Assembly: GCA_035356975.1 (NCBI GenBank)
Contig: DAORGW010000010.1
Location: forward strand, 1 to 29,327
Direction of reading: 5' to 3'
Origin: STF1-138 sp035356975
GTDB lineage: Bacteria; Patescibacteriota; Patescibacteriia; UBA1558; S5-K13
DNA length: 29,327 nt
The position numbers and the translations under genes were made by a program. Positions 1 to 6,069 of this stretch are shown in pieces. The notes below the pieces were generated by a model. That model was given only the letters and a program-made list of their open reading frames with translations. It did no database searches and was not told the origin of the DNA. Each line of letters starts with the position of its first letter. The stretch's first letter is position 1.

Positions 1-471
1 TAGTCCATTGTGATATATTTGCTGATGCAAAGTTAGAAACTGTTAAGCTTGTTGAAGCACTGCTCCATATAGGATCTGTTTCAGTGTAGCTTGTTAAGTA
101 TCCTGCATCAGCATGATTACCCCATGAGTATGCAGTTTGCCAATCTGTTGTTGATGCTAGTAATGGAATAGAATATGTTCCATCTAAACTAAAAGCACCA
201 GTTCCATTGTTGTATGTTATTCCTTGAATTGTTTCAGATATTGAAGCTCTGCTTCTTGCATTTGTAAAGTATTGATTTGTTACTCCTTCATCTAATCCAT
301 CAGTTGTAGTTGCATACCATGAAGCTAGTGTTAAATAATTTGATAATGTTGTTGTTGCATATGCTGATGTGATATATCCTGCATCATTAGTCCATTGTGA
401 TATATTTGCTGATGCAAAGTTAGAAACTGTTAAGCTTGTTGATGCAAGAGACCATATAGGATCTGTTTCTA
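1..471 (-). repeat. Long direct repeat inside the fibre region (387-bp period)
   Basis: Bases 1-84 and 388-471 match almost perfectly: the first roughly 54 bases are identical, and both end in a block reading CCATATAGGATCTGTTTC. The offset of 387 bp is 129 codons, so the frame is kept. The encoded unit includes TETDPIW, LSVSNFASANISQWT and AGYITS. The left copy is cut by the window edge, so the tandem array continues outside. A second, more diverged pair starts near 495 and 807 and encodes NGLT(L/I)SSSTP, TLYN(I/L)GG and (F/Y)WNG. Confidence 0.85.
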
Positions 472-2563
472 CTTCACTAGATCCAATTGTCACACCATTC
501 CAAAATAATGAACCGCCAATATTGTAAAGTGTATTTGTTGTTGATACTGGTGTTGAAGATGAAAGCGTTAATCCATTATTTGTTGCTACTAATCCCGATA
601 CTGTTGTTGTTGCTAGCGTAGAAACTCCCGAAATATTTAAACTACCAGTTATAGTAGAATTTCCAGAAACCTCCAAGTCTCGAGCAAAAGATATTTTTGT
701 ATCAGAAATAGATAATGTCGAAGTTGGTGTCCAAGAAGAACCAGACCAATAAAGCATATCTCCACTTAGGGTTCCATCTGGCAATGTTCCCGAACCAACA
801 ACAGATCCATTCCAATAAAGATCGCCACCGAGATTATATAAAGTATCTACTGTTGCAATTGGAGTTGATGATGAAATAGTTAATCCATTGTCAGATAACG
901 TAAGTCCAGTTGCTGTTGTTGTTGAAAATGAAGAATTTCCGGTAACAATTACATCGGCAGATGAAGACAAATCTGATGATAAATTTACAGGACCAATAAA
1001 AGTATTTATCCCTGTCCACGTATTATTATCAGATAAAGATGTTCCATTTTGAACTATCGTGGTTCCACCACCAACAAAATTATATGTTCCACTTGTAAAA
1101 CTGCCATCTTCTCCCCTATCTCCCTTTTCACCAACATCTCCCTTATCTCCTTTTTCTCCTTTTTCACCCTTTATTAAAACTGTTTTTTGAATCACCTGAG
1201 TGTCACCATTTACCGTATAATAGTTTTGAATTATTTGTGGCTGAGTTTTATCTGTAGCTCCAAGATAAACAAATCTCAAATTATCATTACCTGAAACGTC
1301 TTTTATAAAATCAATAATACCATCCCATAAAACTAAATTTGTATCTACAAATTTATTCGCTATTTTTTTTGATAAAATATCTGGATAATCTCTATATTTA
1401 TTTAAAGAAATAAAATAATTAATTATTTTATTTGTAAAACTTTGATTTGATGAAATATTGCCAATCAATTCACTTGTACCAAGAACTTTATTGTTTGATT
1501 CATTTTTTATATAATAGTTTTCTTTTTCATTTAGAATTCTTGCTATGTCAAAAGATGAAAATATATAGCTGACAGAATTTGCCAATTCATAATAATTATT
1601 TTTCTTGTAACTTAATAAATTAAAATTCTTTAATTGTGCTTCTGCTAAGAATTTTATTAAATTTGTTCTTTGTAAAATTTGACCGTAGGCAATCTGAAAT
1701 TCTCCTGGAATTTTTTTATATTCGTAGGCAAAAATATTTCCAAAATCTGATAACTCATTTTTTATATTTGAAATTTGGAACTCGTGAACATTAAAAAATT
1801 TCTCAGATGAAAGAGACAAAATCTTTTCTATATGATTTTGATTTTCCCTATAAACTCCAAAAGCAACTGGAACAAAAATTCTAGTTGTTAAGATTAATAA
1901 AAAAGTTACAACTAAAAAATTTATTGATCTTATTAATTGATTTAAAGAATATGTCCTTTGGAGTCTAAAATTTGAAGATTTTATATTTGAATCTTTTTTA
2001 AAATTTAGTTTCAAAAATGCGAAAGCTGACAAAGAAAAATTTTTCAAAATATCTACAACATTATAAAAACCTTCTGTAAATTTTTCTCGATTAAAAATTT
2101 TAAACTCAGTTAAAAGTCTGTCTGATAGATTTGGTTTTTTGTTAAGAAGAATATCTCCATATTGAATTTGAAAATTTGTCTCATTATTTTTTTCTTCATA
2201 TTCCTTCAAATAACTTTTTTTTGTAAACCACACTCCGTCAATTTTTTTTGCTTTTAATTTTCCTTGTCTTGCACGAAGAGACAAATATTCTTGTGAGTAG
2301 CTTGAAAATTTTATTGCTTCAGAGAGCGGAATAAATTCTTCAACTTTTTCAATATTATTTTCTAAAATTTCTTCATTTAAATTTTGTCTTTCATATTCTT
2401 CAACCCATTCTTTTTTTGTTTTCCAATTTCTTCCAATTTTTACAGATTTCAATTTTCCTTGTCTTGCACGAAGAGACAAATATTCTTGTGAATATGAACA
2501 ATACTTTGTTGCCTCCGCCAAAGTAATATATATTTCTTTTTGATTTTTATTTTGTTCGTTCAT
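1..2563 (-). CDS. Membrane-anchored fibre protein with two N-terminal excisionase-type HTH domains (3' end outside window)
   Basis: The frame is open from an ATG at 2563 to the left edge, giving 854 visible residues and no stop. Two homologous MerR/Xis-like winged-HTH modules lie at about residues 11-57 and 76-122. Both contain SYSQEYLSLRARQGKLK and end in a W..KK aromatic wing. A basic linker leads to one membrane segment (about 210-236). An extracellular region of about 230 residues follows, then seven Gly-X-Y collagen triplets (466-487, GEK/GDK type). The rest is Ser/Thr/Asn-rich fibre sequence with TETDPIW, ISQWTNDAGYITS and WQTAYSWGNHADAGYLTS repeats, known from phage tail fibres and bacterial surface proteins. 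The domains are seen; the topology (HTH inside, fibre outside) is inferred. There is no Shine-Dalgarno. The ligand and the DNA target are unknown. The gene is divergent from smpB. Confidence 0.85.
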   Translation of the reverse strand, partial: MNEQNKNQKEIYITLAEATKYCSYSQEYLSLRARQGKLKSVKIGRNWKTKKEWVEEYERQNLNEEILENNIEKVEEFIPLSEAIKFSSYSQEYLSLRARQGKLKAKKIDGVWFTKKSYLKEYEEKNNETNFQIQYGDILLNKKPNLSDRLLTEFKIFNREKFTEGFYNVVDILKNFSLSAFAFLKLNFKKDSNIKSSNFRLQRTYSLNQLIRSINFLVVTFLLILTTRIFVPVAFGVYRENQNHIEKILSLSSEKFFNVHEFQISNIKNELSDFGNIFAYEYKKIPGEFQIAYGQILQRTNLIKFLAEAQLKNFNLLSYKKNNYYELANSVSYIFSSFDIARILNEKENYYIKNESNNKVLGTSELIGNISSNQSFTNKIINYFISLNKYRDYPDILSKKIANKFVDTNLVLWDGIIDFIKDVSGNDNLRFVYLGATDKTQPQIIQNYYTVNGDTQVIQKTVLIKGEKGEKGDKGDVGEKGDRGEDGSFTSGTYNFVGGGTTIVQNGTSLSDNNTWTGINTFIGPVNLSSDLSSSADVIVTGNSSFSTTTATGLTLSDNGLTISSSTPIATVDTLYNLGGDLYWNGSVVGSGTLPDGTLSGDMLYWSGSSWTPTSTLSISDTKISFARDLEVSGNSTITGSLNISGVSTLATTTVSGLVATNNGLTLSSSTPVSTTNTLYNIGGSLFWNGVTIGSSEVETDPIWSLASTSLTVSNFASANISQWTNDAGYITSAYATTTLSNYLTLASWYATTTDGLDEGVTNQYFTNARSRASISETIQGITYNNGTGAFSLDGTYSIPLLASTTDWQTAYSWGNHADAGYLTSYTETDPIWSSASTSLTVSNFASANISQWT

Positions 2564-2627
2564 ATTGACAAGCTTATATGAGATTTTGTTTTGATTTAAG
2601 TTTTGTGTCTTCTATATTATATATATA

Positions 2628-2656
2628 ATTATATATAGTTTATCCGATATATTCAA
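2628..2656 (-). promoter_or_regulatory. Predicted promoter of the HTH-fibre gene
   Basis: On the minus strand there is a -35-like TTGAAT (2651-2656), a 17-bp spacer and a perfect -10 TATAAT (2628-2633). The start site would fall near 2621, about 58 nt before the ATG. The region is so AT-rich that other -10-like boxes exist nearby, for example at 2616-2621. Confidence 0.5.
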
Positions 2657-2737
2657 TACTACTAATCCGATATATTATTTTTTCTATCCGATATATTCAT
2701 TTTATGGCTTAAATAAAGGATAAAATTATATCGGATA
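2641..2737. promoter_or_regulatory. Array of four TATCSGATA operator-like boxes
   Basis: Three direct copies of (T/A)ATCCGATATATT start at 2641, 2664 and 2685. One inverted copy (TATCGGATA) lies at 2729-2737. The 9-mer core is itself a palindrome around one C/G base. Core centres are at 2645, 2668, 2689 and 2733, so the steps are 23, 21 and 44 bp, close to multiples of two helical turns. The first copy overlaps the spacer and -35 of the predicted promoter of the adjacent HTH gene. This looks like a multi-site operator; the binding protein is not known. Confidence 0.65.
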
Positions 2738-3045
2738 ATTTTTTAAAATATAAATTAAAAATATATAAATTTGACAAATTTTAAATAAAAAAATAACATA
2801 TTTTATAACCTAAATAAGTTGGCTTGTATAGACCCGATGAATTGGAGTATTGAAAGATAAAAATTAAATAAAAAAATAGACCAAAGCAACATAAAATAAT
2901 CTAAAAATTAGATTAGAAATTTTAAAAATTAATCACCAAATTTCAAAAATAAAATAACTGATTTTAAAAATATATTAGATTGTAAACTTTATAATTTTTA
3001 ATAAAAGGGCTATACTGAAATTATAAATATAATAAAAATTTATAT
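2738..3045. other. AT-rich intergenic region upstream of smpB
   Basis: No convincing gene or RNA is seen. A -10-like TATACT at 3011-3016 could start the smpB transcript, but no matching -35 is present 16-18 bp upstream. Confidence 0.4.
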
Positions 3046-3504
3046 ATGGAAAAATTAATAAATATAAATAAAAAAATTGACTACGAATATGAAATCAGAG
3101 AAAAATTTGAAGCTGGTTTGGTTTTGTTTGGTGACGAAGTTAAGTCAATAAAAAATTCTTCTTTTGATATGAAAGATTCATATATAAAAATTTCGCCTGA
3201 GTCTGAAGTTGTTCTTTTTAATTTTAAAATTTCTCAATACAAAAAATCAAATTTAAATTTATTGAAACACAAACTCAACAGATCTATAAAATTGTTACTC
3301 AAAAAATCTGAAATTCAAAAATTAAATTCTCTTCTAAAAGAAAAAACTTATACAGTTGTTCCTAAAAAAGTTTTTATAAAAAATAATTTTATAAAAATTG
3401 AAATTGTTGTTGTTCGTGGAAAGAAAAAATATGAAAAAAGAGAATCCATAAAGAAAAAAGAAATTAAAAAAGATTTACAAAAAAATTATAAACTTCATAG
3501 CTAA
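3046..3504 (+). CDS. smpB: SsrA-binding protein SmpB
   Basis: SmpB is the partner of tmRNA: it delivers Ala-tmRNA to stalled ribosomes and occupies the decoding site. The 152-residue length is typical. Family landmarks are visible: the DYEYEIREKFEAGLVLFGDE start of the OB-fold (residues 12-31), EVKSIK, a DSYIKI strand, the LLLKKSEIQKL helix, the TVVPKKVF strand, and GKKKYEKRESIKKKE, which leads into the basic C-terminal tail that inserts in the mRNA channel. The gene lies about 250 bp upstream of ssrA on the same strand, a pairing that supports both calls. There is no Shine-Dalgarno. A weak AT-rich hairpin follows the stop. Confidence 0.97.
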   Translation: MEKLININKKIDYEYEIREKFEAGLVLFGDEVKSIKNSSFDMKDSYIKISPESEVVLFNFKISQYKKSNLNLLKHKLNRSIKLLLKKSEIQKLNSLLKEKTYTVVPKKVFIKNNFIKIEIVVVRGKKKYEKRESIKKKEIKKDLQKNYKLHS

Positions 3505-3525
3505 TCTTTTCTAAAAAAATTTACT

Positions 3526-3549
3526 CAAAATTTCTTTGTACAAATTTTG
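3526..3549 (+). terminator. Possible weak terminator hairpin after smpB
   Basis: An 8-bp inverted repeat CAAAATTT/AAATTTTG with an 8-nt loop lies 21 bp after the smpB stop. The stem is AT-rich and no strong U-tract follows, so it may not terminate. Confidence 0.3.
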
Positions 3550-3683
3550 TGTTCAATTTAAAATAGTAAAATTTTTTAAAAATTTAAAAAATATAATAAT
3601 TAAAATTTTAAATTAATAATTTTTTATAAAAATCCTATCCCCTATTTATAACGAATGGGCAAAAAATTTATTAGACTAAATAA

Positions 3684-3712
3684 TTGACAAGTGTTAAAAA
3701 TTGCTGTATACT
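3684..3712 (+). promoter_or_regulatory. Strong sigma70-type promoter of ssrA
   Basis: A perfect -35 TTGACA (3684-3689), a 17-bp spacer and -10 TATACT (3707-3712) lie just upstream of the mature tmRNA 5' end at 3755. Transcription would start near 3719, leaving a short 5' leader for RNase P to remove. Confidence 0.88.
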
Positions 3713-3754
3713 AATCCTATAAATTATACACATAAAATTGTATAATTTTTTTAT

Positions 3755-4141
3755 GGGGATGCATTAATTTGATGCATAAAAAATTTGTTCTTTGGCAAGC
3801 CAAGTTTTGCGAAACTTGTAAAAAACGCTAAACAATAAATGTCAAATCATTTATAGAAAAAGTTAAGGTTGCTTTTAACAAACCAGCTTTCAACTTTTCA
3901 ATTGCTTAATCTTTTGAATTAAGCCATCTCTTATCTTAGTACTCCAATAAGATAATGTAGGTGTCATATTCTGGAGTTATACTATAACAATGTCCATGTG
4001 TTACTAGTGAAACTTTATGGAATATATAAATAATATTTTTCTTGTTTATAGTTATTTATAGAAATATAAAAATAAGATAAGCTTGTAGATAAAGAATGGG
4101 TTTTTAGGCAGACAGGGGTTTAAACCCCCTCATCTCCACCA
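3755..4141 (+). ncRNA. ssrA: Transfer-messenger RNA (tmRNA, one-piece)
   Basis: tmRNA rescues stalled ribosomes with SmpB. The 5' end GGGGATG pairs with CATCTCC at the 3' end. A G-U pair at position 3 is the alanyl-tRNA synthetase identity element. The discriminator A and an encoded CCA follow (4139-4141). The T-arm is visible as CAGGGGTTTAAACCCCCT near the 3' end. The total is 387 nt, a normal one-piece size, and no break or permutation is seen. The location between smpB and infC and the strong upstream promoter agree with the call. Confidence 0.95.
3844..3909 (+). other. tmRNA tag-peptide reading frame
   Basis: The frame ending GCT TAA at 3904-3909 reads KSFIEKVKVAFNKPAFNFSIA if translation resumes at AAA 3844, just after a TGTC that resembles the conserved TAGTC upstream of the resume codon in E. 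coli. The C-terminal half (AFNKPAFNFSIA) is more certain than the first residues. The end is -SIA rather than the usual -LAA. Confidence 0.6.
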
Positions 4142-4215
4142 TATACAAATAAACTCTATAATCATTATTTATAAAAGGTTTGCAATGAATAAAAGTATCA
4201 AAAAATGAAAATTTT

Positions 4216-4224
4216 TGATATAAT
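4216..4224 (+). promoter_or_regulatory. Extended -10 promoter of infC-rpmI-rplT
   Basis: TGATATAAT is an extended -10 element (TGn plus TATAAT). No clear -35 is present at the right distance. It lies upstream of every possible infC start in the open frame, and the same 9-mer recurs at 6021, 11991 (-) and 12964 (-). Confidence 0.6.
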
Positions 4225-4306
4225 AAATATGATTTAACAATTAACCTAAAAACATATAAATAAGTTTTTTAATAACAAAAACACTAGTAATTCTAAAAAA
4301 TACAGA

Positions 4307-4789
4307 ATTAATAATCAGATAAGGGTAGATAAAGTATTTGTAATAGGGTCAGAAGGCGAAAAACTAGGATTAATGAATACATTTCAAGCTATTACAAAGG
4401 CGCAAGAAATGGGATTTGATTTAATTGAGGTTTCTCCGAACTCTAATCCTCCGGTTTGCAAAATAGGAGATTTTGGACAATTTCAATATAATTTGTCTAA
4501 AAAACAAAAAACAAATAAGCCAAAAAAAGTCGAAATAAAGGGGATAAGATTGTCTTTAACAATAGGAAAACATGATTTAGAAGTAAAAAGAAATCAGGCA
4601 AAGAAATTTTTATCTCAAAAAGATAAGGTAAAAATAGAATTAATATTAAGAGGCAGGGAAAAACAATATATAGAAAAAGCCAAAGGAGTTATAAATGAAT
4701 TTTTATCTGAAATACAAGATCAAATTGCAGTAGAACAAAATGTCGCTTATATGGCCGGAAGACTATCAATGATAATAAAATCTAAATAA
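4307..4789 (+). CDS. infC: Translation initiation factor IF-3, probably with a non-ATG start
   Basis: IF-3 binds the 30S subunit, discriminates initiator tRNA and prevents 50S joining. The N-domain reads NNQIRVDKVFVIGSEGEKLG, then DLIEVSPNSNPPVCKIGDFG. The C-domain has the EIKGIRLSLTIGKHDLEVK and LRGREKQY motifs. The first ATG (4373) would remove the conserved IN..IR..V segment, although the frame is open and homologous before it back to 4250. No ATG, GTG or TTG exists there. The in-frame ATT at 4307 encodes the conserved Ile of the INNQIR motif and is the start chosen here, since infC is the classic AUU-start gene in E. coli. An ATA at 4256 is the alternative. First gene of infC-rpmI-rplT. 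Confidence 0.9.
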   Translation: MNNQIRVDKVFVIGSEGEKLGLMNTFQAITKAQEMGFDLIEVSPNSNPPVCKIGDFGQFQYNLSKKQKTNKPKKVEIKGIRLSLTIGKHDLEVKRNQAKKFLSQKDKVKIELILRGREKQYIEKAKGVINEFLSEIQDQIAVEQNVAYMAGRLSMIIKSK

Positions 4790-4798
4790 ATTAAACAT

Positions 4799-4984
4799 AT
4801 GCCAAAATTAAAAACATACAAAACTCTATCAAAAAGAGTAAGAATAACCAAAAATGGAAAAGTAATAAGGAGAAGTAAGGCTCAAGACCATTTTAACGCA
4901 AGAGAAACTGGTAAAACAAAAAGAAACAAGAGAAGAGATTCAAAAGTTTCAAAAATTTACCAAAAAAACATAAGTAAATTATAA
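4799..4984 (+). CDS. rpmI: 50S ribosomal protein L35
   Basis: A 61-residue, very basic protein that begins MPKLKTYKTLSKRVRITKNGK, the standard L35 opening (PK.KT....KR...T..GK). It continues through the conserved H-N-R core (DHFNARETGKTKRNKR). The length is normal. It sits 9 bp after infC and 18 bp before rplT, the conserved infC-rpmI-rplT order. There is no Shine-Dalgarno. Confidence 0.97.
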   Translation: MPKLKTYKTLSKRVRITKNGKVIRRSKAQDHFNARETGKTKRNKRRDSKVSKIYQKNISKL

Positions 4985-5002
4985 TATTAAAGATATAATA
5001 AT

Positions 5003-5350
5003 ATGCCAAGAGTAAAAAGAGGTGTAATTCATCTTAAAAAAAGAAGAAATATACTTAAAAAAGCAAAAGGATATAAATGGAAAAGAAAATCTACTATAAA
5101 AGCAGCAAAAACAGCTATTCATAAGGCTGGTCAACACGCATTACACGATAGACGCAAGAAAAAAGGAGTAATGAGATCACTTTGGACAATAAAAATCAAT
5201 GCTGAACTCAAAAAATATGACTTGTCATATAGTAAATTCATAGATGCACTAAAAAAAGCAAATATAGAATTAGACAGAAAAATACTTGCTGAAATAGCAG
5301 AAAAAAATCCAGAAATATTTGAAAAAATAGTAAAATCTATTCAAAAATAA
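5003..5350 (+). CDS. rplT: 50S ribosomal protein L20
   Basis: L20 binds 23S rRNA early in 50S assembly. The 115-residue protein has the hallmark start PRVKRGV, a long basic N-terminal helix (KKRRNILKKAKGYKWKRK) and the globular domain with DRRKKKGVMRSLW and INAELK..DLSYSKFI. Last gene of the infC operon; a hairpin follows directly after the stop. In other bacteria L20 represses this operon through a leader RNA, but no obvious mimic of its rRNA site was recognised in the leader here. Confidence 0.97.
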   Translation: MPRVKRGVIHLKKRRNILKKAKGYKWKRKSTIKAAKTAIHKAGQHALHDRRKKKGVMRSLWTIKINAELKKYDLSYSKFIDALKKANIELDRKILAEIAEKNPEIFEKIVKSIQK

Positions 5351-5370
5351 GAAAAACCTTTGGGTTTTTC
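5351..5370 (+). terminator. Hairpin after rplT
   Basis: A perfect 8-bp inverted repeat GAAAAACC/GGTTTTTC with a TTTG loop starts immediately after the rplT stop and ends 4 bp before the tRNA. The T-run is inside the stem rather than after it, so termination may be partial and the tRNA could be cotranscribed. Confidence 0.55.
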
Positions 5371-5374
5371 TGAT

Positions 5375-5451
5375 GGAGCGGTAGTTCAGTTGGTTAGAAC
5401 GCCTGCCTGTCACGCAGGAGGTCGAGGGTTCGAGTCCCTTCCGTTCCGCCA
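5375..5451 (+). tRNA. tRNA-Asp (GTC)
   Basis: A 77-nt cloverleaf with encoded CCA. The acceptor stem is GGAGCGG/CCGTTCC with a G-U pair. The D-arm contains AGTTCAGTTGGTTAGA. The anticodon stem-loop CCTGC-CTGTCAC-GCAGG gives GTC at 5409-5411. The T-arm is GAGGGTTCGAGTCCCTT. The discriminator is G, as expected for tRNA-Asp. Confidence 0.97.
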
Positions 5452-5462
5452 GAAGAACCCAA

Positions 5463-5497
5463 AAATAAAAAAGAGGTAATCATCCTCTTTTTTATTT
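5463..5497 (+). terminator. Rho-independent terminator after tRNA-Asp
   Basis: A perfect 14-bp stem with a 7-nt loop (AAATAAAAAAGAGG / TAATCAT / CCTCTTTTTTATTT). The 3' arm doubles as the T-rich tail. Near-symmetric, so it may act in both directions. Confidence 0.85.
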
Positions 5498-5524
5498 GAC
5501 TCAAAATATTTAAGATGTTAAAAT
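5496..5524 (+). promoter_or_regulatory. Promoter of the marR gene
   Basis: -35 TTGACT (5496-5501), a 17-bp spacer and -10 TAAAAT (5519-5524) with an upstream TGn. The start site would be near 5531, about 24 nt before the ATG. The -35 overlaps the end of the preceding terminator. Confidence 0.65.
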
Positions 5525-5554
5525 ATTAAGTAGCTTAATAATTATTAAAAAATA

Positions 5555-6028
5555 ATGAAAAATATCAGAAAAAAACAGATAAAAGAAATACTTGAAAACA
5601 TGCATAAAATAAAGAGATTATTATCCAGCGAAGCACTATGTCATTATCAAAATAAACCAATAACTAACACACAATTTATTGTTTTGGAATTAATAAAAAA
5701 TGAAGAAAATATAGGAGCAAAAGAAATTGCACAAATACTTGGAATAACTTGTAGTGCAGCAACTCAAATTATAAGTAATTTAGCAAAGAACAAGTATATA
5801 AATAGAAGAGTCTCCTCTACTGACAGAAGAAATATTAAAATAAAATTGTCTAAAAATAGCCGTAAGAATATAAATTATATTGAGAACAAATTATTAAAAA
5901 ATTTTTACAATCTTTTTGAATCTCTAAATGACAAAGAATTAAGCACTTTTTGTAAATTAAATTCTAAAATTACAAAAAATCTTATGAAGCCAAAAAAATC
6001 TATCAAAAAAATTAAAAAATTGATATAA
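5555..6028 (+). CDS. MarR-family transcriptional regulator
   Basis: A 157-residue winged-HTH protein. The DNA-binding domain spans about residues 45-105: the first helix contains TQFIVLELIKNEENIGAKEIAQILGI, then the recognition helix CSAATQIISNLAKNKYI, and the wing NRRVSSTDRRNIKIKLS with the signature D-R-R. N- and C-terminal helices would form the dimer domain. MarR proteins usually repress neighbouring drug-export genes until a small ligand binds. This one sits 41 bp upstream of a MacAB-like efflux set on the same strand, so local control is a reasonable inference. The C-terminus is very Lys-rich, and a second promoter element lies over its last codons. The effector is unknown. Confidence 0.88.
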   Translation: MKNIRKKQIKEILENMHKIKRLLSSEALCHYQNKPITNTQFIVLELIKNEENIGAKEIAQILGITCSAATQIISNLAKNKYINRRVSSTDRRNIKIKLSKNSRKNINYIENKLLKNFYNLFESLNDKELSTFCKLNSKITKNLMKPKKSIKKIKKLI

Positions 6029-6029
6029 T
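6021..6029 (+). promoter_or_regulatory. Extended -10 promoter of the efflux operon
   Basis: TGATATAAT overlaps the marR stop codon and would start a transcript near 6036, giving the membrane-fusion gene its own roughly 34-nt leader. No strong -35 is present. It is the same 9-mer as at 4216, 11991 (-) and 12964 (-). Confidence 0.5.
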
Positions 6030-6069
6030 TAATAAAATAATCAAATAAACCCTTAAATATGATAAAAAT

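Noticed and set aside
1103..1168. A true collagen domain
   Set aside because: Only seven Gly-X-Y triplets are present, too short for a stable collagen stalk; called a collagen-like stretch instead.
2565..2570. TTGACA on the plus strand near the start of the fibre gene
   Set aside because: No -10-like hexamer occurs 16-18 bp downstream, and no plus-strand gene begins nearby.
2738..3010. A hidden gene or RNA in the long AT-rich gap before smpB
   Set aside because: Short frames only, no tRNA-like or riboswitch-like pairing recognised, and no homology pattern; the only signals are the boxes and a weak -10.
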